A stretch of 64,000 bases of DNA from Actinomycetales bacterium (GTDB taxonomy: Bacteria; Actinomycetota; Actinomycetes; Mycobacteriales; Micromonosporaceae), in assembly GCA_002919305.1 (NCBI GenBank), contig PKFB01000033.1:1-64000 (forward strand), written 5' to 3'. This document shows, one piece after another, positions 1 through 10,465 of this stretch (positions are counted from its first letter, which is position 1; every line of letters starts with the position of its first letter). The notes under the pieces are model-generated. The model saw nothing but the letters and a program-made list of their open reading frames with translations, was not told the origin of the DNA and made no database searches. Made by a program: the position numbers and the translations under genes.

Positions 1-250
1 CACGCTGACGTTGCGGAGGGCGAGTACTTGGGCTTCCCCGCTGCCGTATACCTTCCACAACCCCACACCACGAGCCGCAACCCCCGTGGTCTGGGCGGAT
101 TGTTCGATAGTGGACACGCCACTAGCCCCCTCTTTTACACGACTTCTTCACCGACACGGTATGTGTGCCTGCCCAGGGGCGACGTCGTGCCCCGGGAGGG
201 TCCCAGACTCCCACCCCGGTGGGACCATTTGCGGAGGAGATTGACCGCCG

Positions 251-270
251 TCTCCTTCTCAAGAAGGAGA
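251..270. promoter_or_regulatory. 9-2-9 bp palindrome with TTCT-CA-AGAA core (putative operator)
   Basis: The sequence TCTCCTTCTCAAGAAGGAGA is a perfect inverted repeat with 9-bp arms around a central CA. The same geometry, the same centre and the same inner ten bases occur at 5890-5909 upstream of the proteasomal ATPase gene. A 2-nt centre is too tight for a fully paired RNA hairpin, which favours a protein binding site. The regulator is unknown. Confidence 0.45.
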
Positions 271-277
271 GCGAGCA

Positions 278-306
278 TTAGGGGTACGCGCGCCGCGTAC
301 CCCTAA
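278..306. terminator. Perfect 13-bp inverted repeat, terminator-like
   Basis: Positions 278-290 (TTAGGGGTACGCG) are followed by 3 nt and their exact reverse complement at 294-306. It is the strongest dyad in the first 400 bases, about 110 nt past the stop of the leftward response regulator gene. There is no long T-run. It could be a bidirectional terminator or an operator. Confidence 0.4.
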
Positions 307-417
307 CCGTAGGTAACCGTACGTGAACCTACGCAGCTGCAAAAATCCCGCTCAACTTCTCGAAAACGCCGTATCGGATGGTGGTGAGAGGGGATGAGGT
401 CACCAATGGTGACAGGA

Positions 418-1116
418 TCAGCCGCCGGGGCGGACCAGACCCGCCTCGTAGGCCATGACCACCGCCTGGACCCGGTCGCGGAGCCCGAGCTTGGTCAGCA
501 CGTGCCCCACGTGGGTTTTGACCGTGGTCTCGCTCACCGACAACTCCTTGGCGATCTCCGCGTTGGACAGGCCCCGCGCCACCAGGATCAGGACCTCCCG
601 CTCCCGTTCGGTGAGTTGATCGAAGGCCGGGGCGGGCGTGGCCTCGGGATCGGGCAGGCGATCCACGAAACGATCCAACAGGCGCTTGAGGATCCGGGGC
701 GCCACGACCGCCTCACCCGCGGCCACGGTCCGGATCGCGGTGACCAGATCGTCGGCGGGCACGTCTTTGGCGAGGAAACCACTGGCCCCGGCCCGCAGCG
801 CCCCCACCACATACTCATCGAGGTCAAAGGTGGTCAAGATCAGGACTCGTACGGGCAGGCGCGCCTCGACGATGGCTTTGGTCGCGGCCACCCCGTCCAT
901 GCGGGGCATCCGGATGTCCATCAGCACCACGTCGGGCAGGAGCCGGCGGGCCAGGTCGACCGCTTCGATACCGTCACCGGCCTCACCGACCACGTCCAGG
1001 TCAGGCTCGGCGCCTAAAACCATTCGGAAACCGGTCCGCAGTAACGGCTGGTCGTCCACCAGCAGGATGCGGATTGGCCGTTCCCCAGACGGGGTCGAAT
1101 CGACGGATGAGCTCAC
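418..1116 (-). CDS. LuxR/NarL-family two-component response regulator
   Basis: Cytoplasmic transcription regulator of 232 aa. The N-terminal receiver domain has the acidic pair in LLVDDQ (about residues 20-22) and the probable phospho-acceptor Asp67 in MDIRMPRMDG. The C-terminal LuxR-type helix-turn-helix begins at LTEREREVL and contains SNAEIAKELSVSETTVKTH, the usual recognition helix. The ATG overlaps the stop of the histidine kinase gene by 4 bp, so the two are co-translated and form a cognate pair. Family knowledge: NarL-type regulators dimerise on phosphorylation and bind target promoters. The stimulus cannot be told from sequence. Confidence 0.93.
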   Translation of the reverse strand: MSSSVDSTPSGERPIRILLVDDQPLLRTGFRMVLGAEPDLDVVGEAGDGIEAVDLARRLLPDVVLMDIRMPRMDGVAATKAIVEARLPVRVLILTTFDLDEYVVGALRAGASGFLAKDVPADDLVTAIRTVAAGEAVVAPRILKRLLDRFVDRLPDPEATPAPAFDQLTEREREVLILVARGLSNAEIAKELSVSETTVKTHVGHVLTKLGLRDRVQAVVMAYEAGLVRPGG

Positions 1117-2381
1117 TGAGCAGTCTCCAATATCTCGGACCGACCCGGCGAGTCCAGGCGGTCGACTCTGATCCTCGCGTACACCCGGAAACCACCTCCG
1201 GGGCGGGGGCCCACCGACAGGGTGCCGCCGTAGAGCGCGACCCGCTCACGCATACCTACCAGGCCGTGACCGATCTGCTCGCTGTGTCCCAGGGCAGGGC
1301 CACGGCCGTCGTCGACGACCTCCACCACCAGCTCGGGGCCGGTGAACTCCAACCGAACCTCCGCGTGGCGGACGGCTCCTCCGTGTTTGAGGGTGTTGGT
1401 GAGCGCTTCCTGCACAATCCGGTACACCGTGAGCGAGATCCCGGGATCCACCTCGACGGGCTCGCCCTCCACCCGGAGAGTGACCGGCAGGCCGGTCTCG
1501 GTGACCTGATCGACGAGGGCGCGTATCCCAGCCAGCCCGGGCTGCGGGGTCAACTCGACGCCCTGGTCCTCCTCGGAACGCAGGACGTCCAGCAGACGGC
1601 GCAGCTCACGCATCGCGGTGCGTCCGGTCTCCTCGATCGTGCTCAACGCCTCGGAGGCCAGTGCCGGATTGGCGTCATGACGGGCTAGTGACCGACGCGC
1701 GCCACTGGCCAGTACCCCCATCACGCTGACATGGTGGGCGACCACGTCGTGCAATTCACGGGCGATGCGGCGGCGTTCGTCAGCGACCGCTTGGATGGCC
1801 AATGCCCGCTGGTTGGCTTCGGCGGCCTCGGCCCGCTCCACCAGCGCCTTGATGTACTGCCGGCGGGTGTAGACCGTGCGGCCGACAAAGAACAACAGCA
1901 GGATCAGCATCAGCAGGTAGAGGTACGGCGCCAGAGGTGGGATGGTGCCCAGGTCCGCGAAGGGGTTCGACGAGTCGGTCAGGAAGTGCATGAGCACCGT
2001 GTTGGGCACCCAGATCACCAGGGTCGCGGTCACCGCGTGGCGGAGAGGGAAGTAGGCGGCAGCGGTATAGGTCATCACGAGGATGCCGACGTCGATGGTG
2101 GCCCAATCCCAGTGGGCAACGATGGGGACGCCGCCGATCACGGTCGCGGCCACCACCGCCGCCCAGGTCCACCGCCGCCGGAATATCGCCGGAATGGTGG
2201 TGACCGCGCCCCACAAGATGGTCAGCCGCCAATAAGGGGGCCAGGGCAGGAACGGGTTGAAGGCCATGGTGAGGGAGAACAGGCTCAGCCACAGCAGGCC
2301 GAAGGCTGTGTCCTCAATCATGGGATGGGCACGCGCCCAGTTCCGCAACCGGATGTACCAGCGCGGTGACTCACTGACCAT
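1113..2381 (-). CDS. Membrane sensor histidine kinase (HisKA_3 / NarX-type)
   Basis: 422-aa kinase partner of the adjacent response regulator. The first about 170 residues hold several hydrophobic helices, a multi-pass sensor without a large extracellular loop. A short linker leads to the dimerisation box DERRRIARELHDVVAHH, with phospho-acceptor His211. The HATPase_c domain follows, with an N-box (VQEALTNTLKHGG) and a glycine box (VDDGRGP). Start ATG at 2381. This layout resembles the many actinobacterial orphan-ligand kinases. The signal is unknown; cell-envelope stress would be a guess. Confidence 0.92.
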   Translation of the reverse strand: MVSESPRWYIRLRNWARAHPMIEDTAFGLLWLSLFSLTMAFNPFLPWPPYWRLTILWGAVTTIPAIFRRRWTWAAVVAATVIGGVPIVAHWDWATIDVGILVMTYTAAAYFPLRHAVTATLVIWVPNTVLMHFLTDSSNPFADLGTIPPLAPYLYLLMLILLLFFVGRTVYTRRQYIKALVERAEAAEANQRALAIQAVADERRRIARELHDVVAHHVSVMGVLASGARRSLARHDANPALASEALSTIEETGRTAMRELRRLLDVLRSEEDQGVELTPQPGLAGIRALVDQVTETGLPVTLRVEGEPVEVDPGISLTVYRIVQEALTNTLKHGGAVRHAEVRLEFTGPELVVEVVDDGRGPALGHSEQIGHGLVGMRERVALYGGTLSVGPRPGGGFRVYARIRVDRLDSPGRSEILETAQ

Positions 2382-2494
2382 TACCAGCGATTCTCCACGT
2401 CCCGTGTCACGTTTTGACCGTAGCCAGGTGGACAGGGGGGCTACTCACCAGACAGATCGATTTCCCACTCCTCCCCACGAAGGAGAAGACCACC

Positions 2495-3406
2495 TCACAG
2501 CGCCATCCCCAGCGTGAGGTCGGGGAACGGGGGAGGAGTACCGCCGTGGGCAGGGCACAACGATCGGTGAGCGCACCAGTCACACAGCCGGCTCGGCGCC
2601 GGTCGGAAATCTTGGGTCCGGATGGCCCGTTCAATCGCCTGCCACAGTGCCCGCAGGGTCCGCTCGAAACGCACCAGTTCGGCCTCGTCGGGCGTGTAGT
2701 CCAAGGTCTCCGATTCCCGCAGGTACAACAGCCGGAGTACGCGGGGGACGACGCCACGGGTCCGCCACAGCACCAGCGCGTAGAACTTCAGTTGGAACAG
2801 CGCGCGGCCCTCGAACGCCTGGCGGGGCACCGTTCCTGTCTTATAGTCGACCACCCTCACCTGGCCGTTGGGTGCCACATCGAGCCGGTCAATGATTCCC
2901 CGGATCCGCAAGCCGCCGTCCAGAACCGCCTCGACCATCAGCTCTCGCGCCGCCGGCTCTAGCCGCCGTGGATCCTCCAGGGTGAAGTACGAAGCCAGTA
3001 ACGGGCGGGCCGACTCCAGCCAGGTGGCCCAGTCCGCCTCCTCGGTGAACAGCTCAACCAGGTCGGGTTGTTCGACTCGTAGCCGTTCCCATTCGCCCGG
3101 AAGTAAGGTGATGGCCTGCTCCAGGGTGCGTTCACTAGCCGGCAGGTCAAACAGCCGCTCCAGCACCGCATGCACCAGGGTGCCGCGCGCCTGTTCAGGA
3201 GTCGGGCGCTCCGGGAGCTTGTCAATAGCGCGGAACCGGTACAGCAGGGGACAGGTTTTAAAGTCAGCGGCCCGCGACGGTGACAGCGAGGCCCCCTCGA
3301 GAAGGGATGAGGCGTCCGGCGTCGCTTCGTGGGTGGGAAGGCCCCCGGTCGTCAGACTGGTATGCGAGGGTTGACCGGATAGGGGCGTCCGAGGGGTCGC
3401 AGTCAT
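2495..3406 (-). CDS. RecB-family PD-(D/E)XK nuclease with probable 4Fe-4S cluster
   Basis: 303 aa from the ATG at 3406; a start at 3451 would add an unlikely N-terminal tail. The nuclease core is seen in GIIDRLD and VVDYKTG, the acidic and Lys residues of the PD-(D/E)XK superfamily. Cys52 near the N-terminus and Cys275, Cys278 and Cys284 (CDWCAHRSLC) near the C-terminus give the split four-cysteine pattern that binds a 4Fe-4S cluster in AddB and Cas4-type nucleases. A TAAGGT box lies 8 nt before the ATG, so the mRNA may be leaderless. Such genes sit next to trmI in actinobacteria, and the same is nearly true here. Role inferred: DNA end processing or repair. Confidence 0.85.
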   Translation of the reverse strand: MTATPRTPLSGQPSHTSLTTGGLPTHEATPDASSLLEGASLSPSRAADFKTCPLLYRFRAIDKLPERPTPEQARGTLVHAVLERLFDLPASERTLEQAITLLPGEWERLRVEQPDLVELFTEEADWATWLESARPLLASYFTLEDPRRLEPAARELMVEAVLDGGLRIRGIIDRLDVAPNGQVRVVDYKTGTVPRQAFEGRALFQLKFYALVLWRTRGVVPRVLRLLYLRESETLDYTPDEAELVRFERTLRALWQAIERAIRTQDFRPAPSRLCDWCAHRSLCPAHGGTPPPFPDLTLGMAL

Positions 3407-3574
3407 GCGCACATACCTTAGTCCTGGCCTGTGGCTGTCCCCGGTTCCCACACGCCACCGGTGGGGCTGACGAATCCAACCAGGAATGGGCGTGATGGGC
3501 CCGTTGATCCCATTGACGGGCCGGTGTGGCGCGCCACCGCTGGGGAGGAGTCGGACACGGCTAGCATGTCAGTG

Positions 3575-4735
3575 GTGACCTCACCAGGAGCTCAACGAAA
3601 CGGACAGCGCCAACCGGATCGACGTCCGGGCTTCACGGTGGGGCGGATCATGAGCTTCCCGGTCTACCTGTCCGGTTCCTGGGTGCTGTTGGCGCTCCTG
3701 GTGACCATCATCTACGGCGGGAACGTCGCTCAGCGCCACCCGGATCTGGGGCCCACGGTGGCGTACCTCATCGGATTCGGGTTCGTGGTCTGCCTCGGGG
3801 TGTCAGTGTTACTCCATGAACTGGGCCACGCCCTGACCTGTCGCTATCACGGTATCGGGGTACGCGCGATCACCCTGGAGCTGCTCGGCGGCTACACCGT
3901 GATGGAGCGGGAGGCGCCCCGCCCTGGTGTGGAAGCCACGATCGCGCTCGCTGGTCCGGCGGTGTCGCTGTTGTTGGGAGCGGCGGGGGTGGCGGTGGTG
4001 GTGGCCGTCCCCGACGGGAGTATCGCCTGGGAGCTGGCGTTCCAGTTCGCATTCAGCAACCTGGTGGTCGCGGTTTTCAACATCCTGCCGGGGTTGCCGC
4101 TCGATGGTGGGCGGGCGCTGCGGGCCGTGGTGTGGGCGATCACCCACGACCGGTACCGGGGTACCTGGGCGGCCGGCTGGGCTGGACGGGTGGTGGCGGT
4201 GATCGCCCTGCTGGGCGCGATGGTTGGCTACACCGCTAGGGTGCTCAACCTCTTCGGGGTGGTGTTCGCTCTGATGGTGGTTGGGGTGCTGTGGGCGGGC
4301 GCTACGCAGGCGGTTCAGTTCGGCCGGCTGGGCCGAAGGCTCCCCTCGATTCGGGTGGTCGACCTGGTCCGCACCGCCATCGGGGTGCCCAGCCAGACCC
4401 CGTTGGCCGAGGCGTTACGCCGAGCCGACGAGGCGCGAGCCACCGCGGTCCTGGTCACCGACGCCTCCGGCCGTCCGGTGGGCCTCGTCAACGATCACGC
4501 CGTCGCCGCCATGCCGACTGAACGCCGGCCGTGGGTGGCCGTGGATGCCGTGGCGCGTAGCCTGTCACCTGGCTTGGTACTCCCTGTCGACCTCACCGGG
4601 GAGGATGTGCTGCGGGCGGTTCAGGCCCACCCCGCCTCGGAGTATCTGGTGGTCTCCGGAGACACGGTGGTGGGGGTTCTCCGCGCGGCCGATCTGGCCT
4701 CAGCGCTCACCTCCCGGCCCCCGCGTTCGGTTTGA
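3575..4735 (+). CDS. Site-2 protease-like M50 metallopeptidase with CBS domains
   Basis: 386 aa from GTG 3575. This start was chosen because TAGCAT (3562-3567) lies exactly 7 nt upstream, giving a leaderless transcript; ATG 3566 is an alternative. The membrane protease core has the zinc motif HELGH (His81, Glu82, His85) and the third ligand motif LPGLPLDGGRAL in a later helix. About 6 transmembrane segments are visible. A cytosolic C-terminal region from about residue 240 resembles a CBS-domain pair, which in this family senses nucleotides. Function by family: intramembrane proteolysis or processing of membrane proteins. No substrate such as an anti-sigma factor is adjacent. Confidence 0.88.
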   Translation: MTSPGAQRNGQRQPDRRPGFTVGRIMSFPVYLSGSWVLLALLVTIIYGGNVAQRHPDLGPTVAYLIGFGFVVCLGVSVLLHELGHALTCRYHGIGVRAITLELLGGYTVMEREAPRPGVEATIALAGPAVSLLLGAAGVAVVVAVPDGSIAWELAFQFAFSNLVVAVFNILPGLPLDGGRALRAVVWAITHDRYRGTWAAGWAGRVVAVIALLGAMVGYTARVLNLFGVVFALMVVGVLWAGATQAVQFGRLGRRLPSIRVVDLVRTAIGVPSQTPLAEALRRADEARATAVLVTDASGRPVGLVNDHAVAAMPTERRPWVAVDAVARSLSPGLVLPVDLTGEDVLRAVQAHPASEYLVVSGDTVVGVLRAADLASALTSRPPRSV

Positions 4736-4800
4736 GGGCGTACCTGGCCTGGACCGTCACCGGAACCGGCCCTTTGTACGGGCCGTTGGAAGGCAGATAA

Positions 4801-5766
<966 letters not shown>

Positions 5767-6129
5767 GAGCCAGTATCCCCGTCGATATCCCCCTCTGCTC
5801 CCGTTACGGTCGATATGTTCCATTAGCCCTTTTTGTTGGCGTGGAATTGTGGGACTTGATCCGGGTTCCCCATCGCATCGGTAATTTGTTACTTTTCTCA
5901 AGAAAAGTAGGTGATAAAAAGTCAAGAGTGGTGTTGATCACACAGAATGAGGTCTTCGGCTTTACAGGGGGTGTAAGGCCGGGTAACGGGCGGTAGGCGC
6001 CTTGAGTGGAAATCGTTCTGACCACAAGTCGTCATACCCGTTCACATGATCACGCTGCAGGGACGGGTCGGTTTGGCCCGACAGCAGCTAGGGTTAATGG
6101 ACAAACCTCGACCCCGGGGAGGTGTGGAC
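5767..6129. other. AT-rich intergenic region upstream of arc
   Basis: Between trmI and the chosen start of arc there is no credible gene. About 5800-5960 is clearly AT-richer than its surroundings and contains the 20-bp palindrome at 5890-5909. A TAGGGT box at 6089-6094 followed by GGGGAGG at 6116-6122 and GTG at 6130 forms a plausible promoter and ribosome binding site for arc. Confidence 0.6.
5890..5909. promoter_or_regulatory. 20-bp palindrome upstream of arc (putative operator)
   Basis: TACTTTTCTCAAGAAAAGTA is a perfect inverted repeat with 9-bp arms around CA. It lies about 180 bp before the likely arc promoter, in an AT-rich patch. Its core TTCT-CA-AGAA is identical to the core of the dyad at 251-270. 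This suggests a shared DNA-binding regulator; which one is unknown. Confidence 0.5.
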
Positions 6130-7908
6130 GTGGCACGCAGCGAGGACGCGGAGACGCGCGCCGCGCGGTGGGAGAAGGAGGCCCACGACCTCTCCACCCA
6201 GGTGACGTTCCTGCAGGAAGAGCTGGCGCTGCTGCGGCGCAAGCTCAGTGAAGGCCCCAGGCACGTCCGCCTGTTGGAGGAGCGGCTGGCCGCCGCCCAG
6301 GCCCAGATCCAAAGGCTGACTGACCAGAACGAGAAGCTGGTCGCCACGCTCAAGGACGCCCGTGAGCAGATCGTCACCCTCAAGGAGGAGATCGATCGGC
6401 TCGCGCAGCCGCCCAGCGGCTACGGAGTGTTCCTCGGCCGCCACGACGACGACACCGTCGACGTCTTCACGGGCGGTCGCAAGCTGCGGGTGGCCGTGTC
6501 CCCCACGGTGGAGATCGACAAACTCCAGCGTGGCCAGGAGGTCCTACTCAACGACGCCCTCAACGTGGTCGACGCGCTCGGATACGAGCGCACCGGCGAG
6601 GTCGTAATGATCAAGGAGCTCCTGGAGGGCCCGGACGGCAAAGCCGACCGTGCCCTGGTGCTTTCCCACGCCGACGAGGAGCGGGTGGTTTACCTGGCCG
6701 ATGTCCTGATCGACCAACCTCTCCGGGCCGGCGACTCACTTCTGATTGAGCCGCGTAGTGCGTTCGCGTACGAGCGGATCCCCAAGAGCGAAGTGGAGGA
6801 ATTGGTCCTGGAGGAGGTCCCGGACGTCGACTACCACGACATCGGTGGCCTCGACCGCCAGATTGAGCAGATCCGGGATGCGGTGGAGCTGCCCTTCCTC
6901 CACGCCGACCTGTTCCGGGAGCACCGGCTTCGCCCGCCTAAGGGCATTCTGCTCTATGGGCCTCCAGGATGTGGTAAGACGCTCATCGCCAAGGCGGTCG
7001 CCAACTCGCTGGCCAAGCAGGTGAAGAATGCCCGGGAAGGCGAACGTGCCCGTAGCTACTTCCTCAACATCAAAGGCCCTGAGCTGCTGAACAAGTACGT
7101 CGGTGAGACCGAGCGGCACATCCGACTGATCTTCCAGCGGGCTCGGGAGAAGGCCAGTGAGGGCCTGCCTGTGATCGTGTTCTTCGACGAGATGGACTCG
7201 GTGTTCCGCACCCGCGGCTCCGGCGTCTCCTCGGATGTGGAGAACACGATCGTGCCGCAGCTGCTCAGCGAGATCGACGGGGTCGAAGGGCTGGAGAACG
7301 TCATCGTCATCGGGGCCTCCAACCGCGAGGACATGATTGACCCTGCGATCCTGCGGCCGGGACGCCTCGATGTGAAGATCAAGATCGAGCGTCCGGACGC
7401 CGAAGCGGCACGGGACATTTTCTCCAAGTACATCACCGACGATCTGCCGCTCCACCCCGACGATCTGGCCGAGCACGGCGGGTCCCGCGAGGCCTGCGTG
7501 GCGGCGATGATCCAGGCCACGGTGGAACGGATGTACGCCGAGACCGACGAGAACCGATTCTTGGAGGTCACCTACGCCAACGGGGACAAGGAGGTCCTCT
7601 ACTTCAAGGACTTCAACTCGGGCGCGATGATCCAGAACATCGTGGACCGAGCGAAGAAGGCCGCGATCAAGGAGTACCTCGCCACCGGTGTGAAGGGGCT
7701 CCGGTTGCAGCATCTGTTGGATGCGTGCGTCGACGAGTTCCGGGAGAACGAGGACTTGCCCAACACCACCAACCCCGACGACTGGGCGCGGATCTCGGGC
7801 AAGAAGGGCGAACGGATCGTCTACATCCGCACCTTGGTTTCTGGAGGCAAGGGAGCCGACGCGGGTCGTTCCATCGACACCATCACCAACACCGGACAGT
7901 ACCTGTAA
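6130..7908 (+). CDS. arc: Proteasome-associated AAA ATPase ARC/Mpa
   Basis: 592 aa. Hexameric unfoldase that recognises Pup on tagged proteins and feeds them into the 20S proteasome. In order: an N-terminal coiled coil (about residues 15-80, rich in [13 protein letters not shown] heptads) that binds Pup; tandem OB domains with GGRKLRV and [14 protein letters not shown]; and the AAA module with Walker A GPPGCGKT, Walker [10 protein letters not shown] and the arginine-rich second region of homology. It ends in TGQYL, the C-terminal HbYX-like tail that docks into proteasome alpha pockets. Start GTG 6130 has GGGGAGG 7 nt upstream; ATG 6097 and ATG 6046 fit less well. Dop follows after 197 nt. Confidence 0.97.
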   Translation: MARSEDAETRAARWEKEAHDLSTQVTFLQEELALLRRKLSEGPRHVRLLEERLAAAQAQIQRLTDQNEKLVATLKDAREQIVTLKEEIDRLAQPPSGYGVFLGRHDDDTVDVFTGGRKLRVAVSPTVEIDKLQRGQEVLLNDALNVVDALGYERTGEVVMIKELLEGPDGKADRALVLSHADEERVVYLADVLIDQPLRAGDSLLIEPRSAFAYERIPKSEVEELVLEEVPDVDYHDIGGLDRQIEQIRDAVELPFLHADLFREHRLRPPKGILLYGPPGCGKTLIAKAVANSLAKQVKNAREGERARSYFLNIKGPELLNKYVGETERHIRLIFQRAREKASEGLPVIVFFDEMDSVFRTRGSGVSSDVENTIVPQLLSEIDGVEGLENVIVIGASNREDMIDPAILRPGRLDVKIKIERPDAEAARDIFSKYITDDLPLHPDDLAEHGGSREACVAAMIQATVERMYAETDENRFLEVTYANGDKEVLYFKDFNSGAMIQNIVDRAKKAAIKEYLATGVKGLRLQHLLDACVDEFRENEDLPNTTNPDDWARISGKKGERIVYIRTLVSGGKGADAGRSIDTITNTGQYL

Positions 7909-7949
7909 GCCGGTACCGGCGTGGACCAGGTCGGCCGTACCTGACCGTT

Positions 7950-7987
7950 CGGTGCCCCGAGCCGCTGTGGTACGGCTCGGGGCACCG
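7950..7987 (+). terminator. Strong stem-loop after arc
   Basis: Positions 7950-7964 and 7973-7987 are perfect 15-bp complements (CGGTGCCCCGAGCCG) around an 8-nt loop. There is no T-tract, so it is either a Rho-assisted or weak intrinsic terminator. It separates arc from the leaderless dop promoter at 8094-8099. Confidence 0.6.
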
Positions 7988-8105
7988 GTGTCTCCACATT
8001 CCAGTTCGTCGTAGAGGACGCCCCAGCGCCGGTGTGGAGGATGTGATGAACGCATCGCTGCCGCACCGTGACGTTTCGGGTGCGGGAGAGGACTAGGCTC
8101 GTCGT

Positions 8106-9623
8106 ATGAGCGTGCGTCGCGTGATGGGCACCGAGGTTGAATACGGCATCTCGGTGCCGGGCCAACCGGGAGCCAATCCCATGGTCACATCCTCACAGGT
8201 CGTCAACGCGTACGGCGCCCGCCCCGAGCTCACTCGGGGCGGACGCGCGCGATGGGACTACGAGGAGGAATCGCCGTTGCGGGACGCGCGCGGCTTTACC
8301 TACTCGGGCACGTTGTACGACCCCGCCGAGGCCCTGGCGGATGAGGATTTGGGCCTGGCCAACGTGATTCTCACCAACGGCGCCCGCCTCTATGTGGATC
8401 ACGCACATCCGGAGTACTCCACCCCGGAGGTGACCAACCCCCGTGATCTTGTGCTGTGGGACAAGGCGGGAGAGCGGGTCATGGCGGAGGCGGCGCGGCG
8501 AGCCGCCGCCATGCCCGGCGGTCAGGTGATCCATCTCTACAAGAACAACACCGACAACAAGGGCGCCAGCTACGGTGCGCACGAGAACTACCTGATGCGT
8601 CGCTCCACGCCATTTGCGGACATCGTGACGCATCTGATCCCGTTCTTCGTGACGCGTCAGGTGGTGTGTGGGGCCGGCCGGGTTGGGATTGGTCAGGACG
8701 GCTCGGGCGCCGGATTCCAAATCTCCCAACGTGCTGACTTCTTCGAGGTCGAGGTCGGGCTGGAGACCACCCTCAAGCGTCCGATCATCAATACCCGGGA
8801 TGAGCCCCACGCCGACGCCGATTTGTACCGTCGGCTGCACGTGATCATTGGGGACGCCAACCTGTCGGAGATCTCCACGTATCTGAAGGTGGGCAGCACC
8901 GCGTTGGTGCTGTCCATGATCGAGGACAAGGTGCTTCCCGCTGATTTGGGGATCGCCGATCCGGTGTCAGAGCTGCGCGCGGTGAGCCATGACCCGTCGC
9001 TGAAGCATCTGATCCGACTGCGGGACGGGCGGCGGATGACCGCCCTGGACGTGCAGTGGATTTACCTGGAGCGTGCCCGTGAGTACACGGCCGACCGGCT
9101 GGGCGACGACGTGGATGAAGTCACCGCGGACGTCCTGGATCGCTGGGAGAGCGTCCTGACTCGGTTGGGGCGTGACCCCATGCTGTTGGCCGGGGAGTTG
9201 GACTGGGTCGCCAAGCTCCGTCTGCTGGAGGGGTACCGGGAGCGGGAGAAGCTGGACTGGAACTCTCCCAAGCTCCAGCTGGTCGACCTGCAGTATGCCG
9301 ACGTCCGCCCCGATAAAGGGCTGTACAACAGGCTGGTCAAACGAGGGGCGATGGCCACCCTGTTTGACGAACAGGACATCGTGGCGGCGATGTCCAATCC
9401 TCCGGAGGACACGCGGGCCTACTTCCGAGGCCGGTGCCTGGCCCAGTACGCGGCCGAGGTGGTGGCGGCCAGTTGGGACTCGGTCATCTTCGATGTGGGC
9501 CGCGAGTCCTTGGTGCGGGTGCCGATGATGGAGCCGGAGCGGGGAACCCGCAGGCACGTGGGGGCGTTGTTCGACCGGTGCGCCAGCGCCAAGGATCTGC
9601 TGGAGGCCCTCACCGGAGGCTGA
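8106..9623 (+). CDS. dop: Pup deamidase/depupylase Dop
   Basis: 505 aa. Converts the C-terminal Gln of Pup to Glu so PafA can use it, and also removes Pup from substrates. It has the carboxylate-amine ligase-like fold with the start motif [10 protein letters not shown] and the catalytic Asp98 in [13 protein letters not shown]. Residues about 38-75 (ARPELTRGG...WDYEEESPL) form the Dop loop, an insertion absent from the related PafA encoded at 21768, which distinguishes the two enzymes. TAGGCT at 8094-8099 is 6 nt before the ATG with no ribosome binding site, so the transcript is probably leaderless. Confidence 0.97.
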   Translation: MSVRRVMGTEVEYGISVPGQPGANPMVTSSQVVNAYGARPELTRGGRARWDYEEESPLRDARGFTYSGTLYDPAEALADEDLGLANVILTNGARLYVDHAHPEYSTPEVTNPRDLVLWDKAGERVMAEAARRAAAMPGGQVIHLYKNNTDNKGASYGAHENYLMRRSTPFADIVTHLIPFFVTRQVVCGAGRVGIGQDGSGAGFQISQRADFFEVEVGLETTLKRPIINTRDEPHADADLYRRLHVIIGDANLSEISTYLKVGSTALVLSMIEDKVLPADLGIADPVSELRAVSHDPSLKHLIRLRDGRRMTALDVQWIYLERAREYTADRLGDDVDEVTADVLDRWESVLTRLGRDPMLLAGELDWVAKLRLLEGYREREKLDWNSPKLQLVDLQYADVRPDKGLYNRLVKRGAMATLFDEQDIVAAMSNPPEDTRAYFRGRCLAQYAAEVVAASWDSVIFDVGRESLVRVPMMEPERGTRRHVGALFDRCASAKDLLEALTGG

Positions 9624-9939
9624 ACCCTCCCGCGTCGCCTCTTCGGCGCCACCCTCTTCGACCGAGCCGTGAGGGCGGCGCCATCCGGGCCGGAAGGCCT
9701 CCCCAGGGCTTGAGGCACGGTCTTGGGGTGTGGTGCGTTCCTGTGCCCTGAGCGCCGCCGTCACGGCCGGACTTCGGCCGATACACCAGATGTGGGGGTA
9801 CGCGCGTCGCGCGTCGATACAGCCGCACATGCGCGACAAACGCGCGTTGATCTGACCTGCGGGCGGCTCAGCTCACGGGCGGATGCTGGCACGACCGGAG
9901 AACAGCACAGCCGGAGGACGGCACAACGCGTGGAGCGCG

Positions 9940-9955
9940 TACGCGTATACGCGTA
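9940..9955. repeat. 16-bp perfect palindrome TACGCGTATACGCGTA
   Basis: The sequence equals its own reverse complement and is also a tandem of TACGCGTA. It is embedded in a patch rich in CGCG within the dop-pup gap. It could be a protein binding site or a simple-sequence expansion. No function is assigned. Confidence 0.5.
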
Positions 9956-10213
9956 ATAGTCGTGGCCCGGCACCCGATCGGCGCGAGAGATCGAAACCGG
10001 GCCACGAACAGATCCCCACCCGGCCGGCGACGGCCAGATCCCCGAGGGAAGCGTCATCCGGTCCGACAACCAGCTGACGGTGATAAGCCTGCCCGGTACG
10101 TGTTGCGCCAGTGTTGCGTATCGGGGTCTAGAGGGGGTGATCTGGTTACGGAGGCGTGAATGCTGCCCGGAGCGCCGGTCTCTTCCCCGGTCAGGCATGT
10201 TGCGGATGAAGGG

Positions 10214-10229
10214 TGTGATGTGGATCACT
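10214..10229. promoter_or_regulatory. CRP/FNR-like site upstream of pup
   Basis: TGTGATGTGGATCACT matches the TGTGA-N6-TCACA consensus of Crp-family regulators in nine of ten conserved positions. It is about 237 bp before the pup start. A single site could be chance, but it falls in a long non-coding gap next to a regulated operon. Confidence 0.4.
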
Positions 10230-10465
10230 CTGCTGGTTCGGGGGTAGGGGAGTCAGAACGGCTGAAACCCGCCTTTTCAGAGGGGATCAGCTCGGGTCGC
10301 TCCTCACGACCAGTGGTGGAGAAACCACCGACGATGCGAGATCACCGCCGTCGTGCCAACGGTCGTTTCCTCTCCCGGCGGGGTACGGTTTCTAATGCCC
10401 GGATCACCGGTCGGCGGTGTTGACCGTTCACCGGCCGGCAGTGGCTCGCGAGAGGAGAGGCTCTG

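Larger units (their letters stand above)
1..417. other. Intergenic region rich in inverted repeats
   Basis: I could not support a gene here. Open frames at 11-306 have no ribosome binding site and give low-complexity arginine/proline-rich peptides. The stretch holds three inverted repeats: 251-270 (9-bp arms, 2-nt centre), 278-306 (13-bp arms, 3-nt centre) and 308-333 (7-bp arms). It lies downstream of the leftward response regulator gene, so part of it may terminate that transcript or control a gene outside the window. Confidence 0.6.
9624..10465. other. 842-bp non-coding gap between dop and pup
   Basis: This is unusually long, because dop and pup are normally close. No open frame has both a start signal and a recognisable product. 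Seen here are a 16-bp perfect palindrome of CGCG/TA repeats at 9940-9955, a CRP-like site at 10214-10229, and many GCGCGT/TACGCG steps at 9785-9960. The pup ribosome binding site (GAGAGGAGAGG) is at the right edge. It may be a long regulatory leader or hold an unrecognised small RNA. Confidence 0.6.

Noticed and set aside
11-306. Overlapping small ORFs at the left edge
   Set aside because: Two frames overlap, have no ribosome binding site, and run through the inverted repeats.
6736-8055. 439-codon open frame on the minus strand
   Set aside because: It is antisense to arc. The length results from high GC with few stop codons, it has no family-like motifs, and arc is certain.
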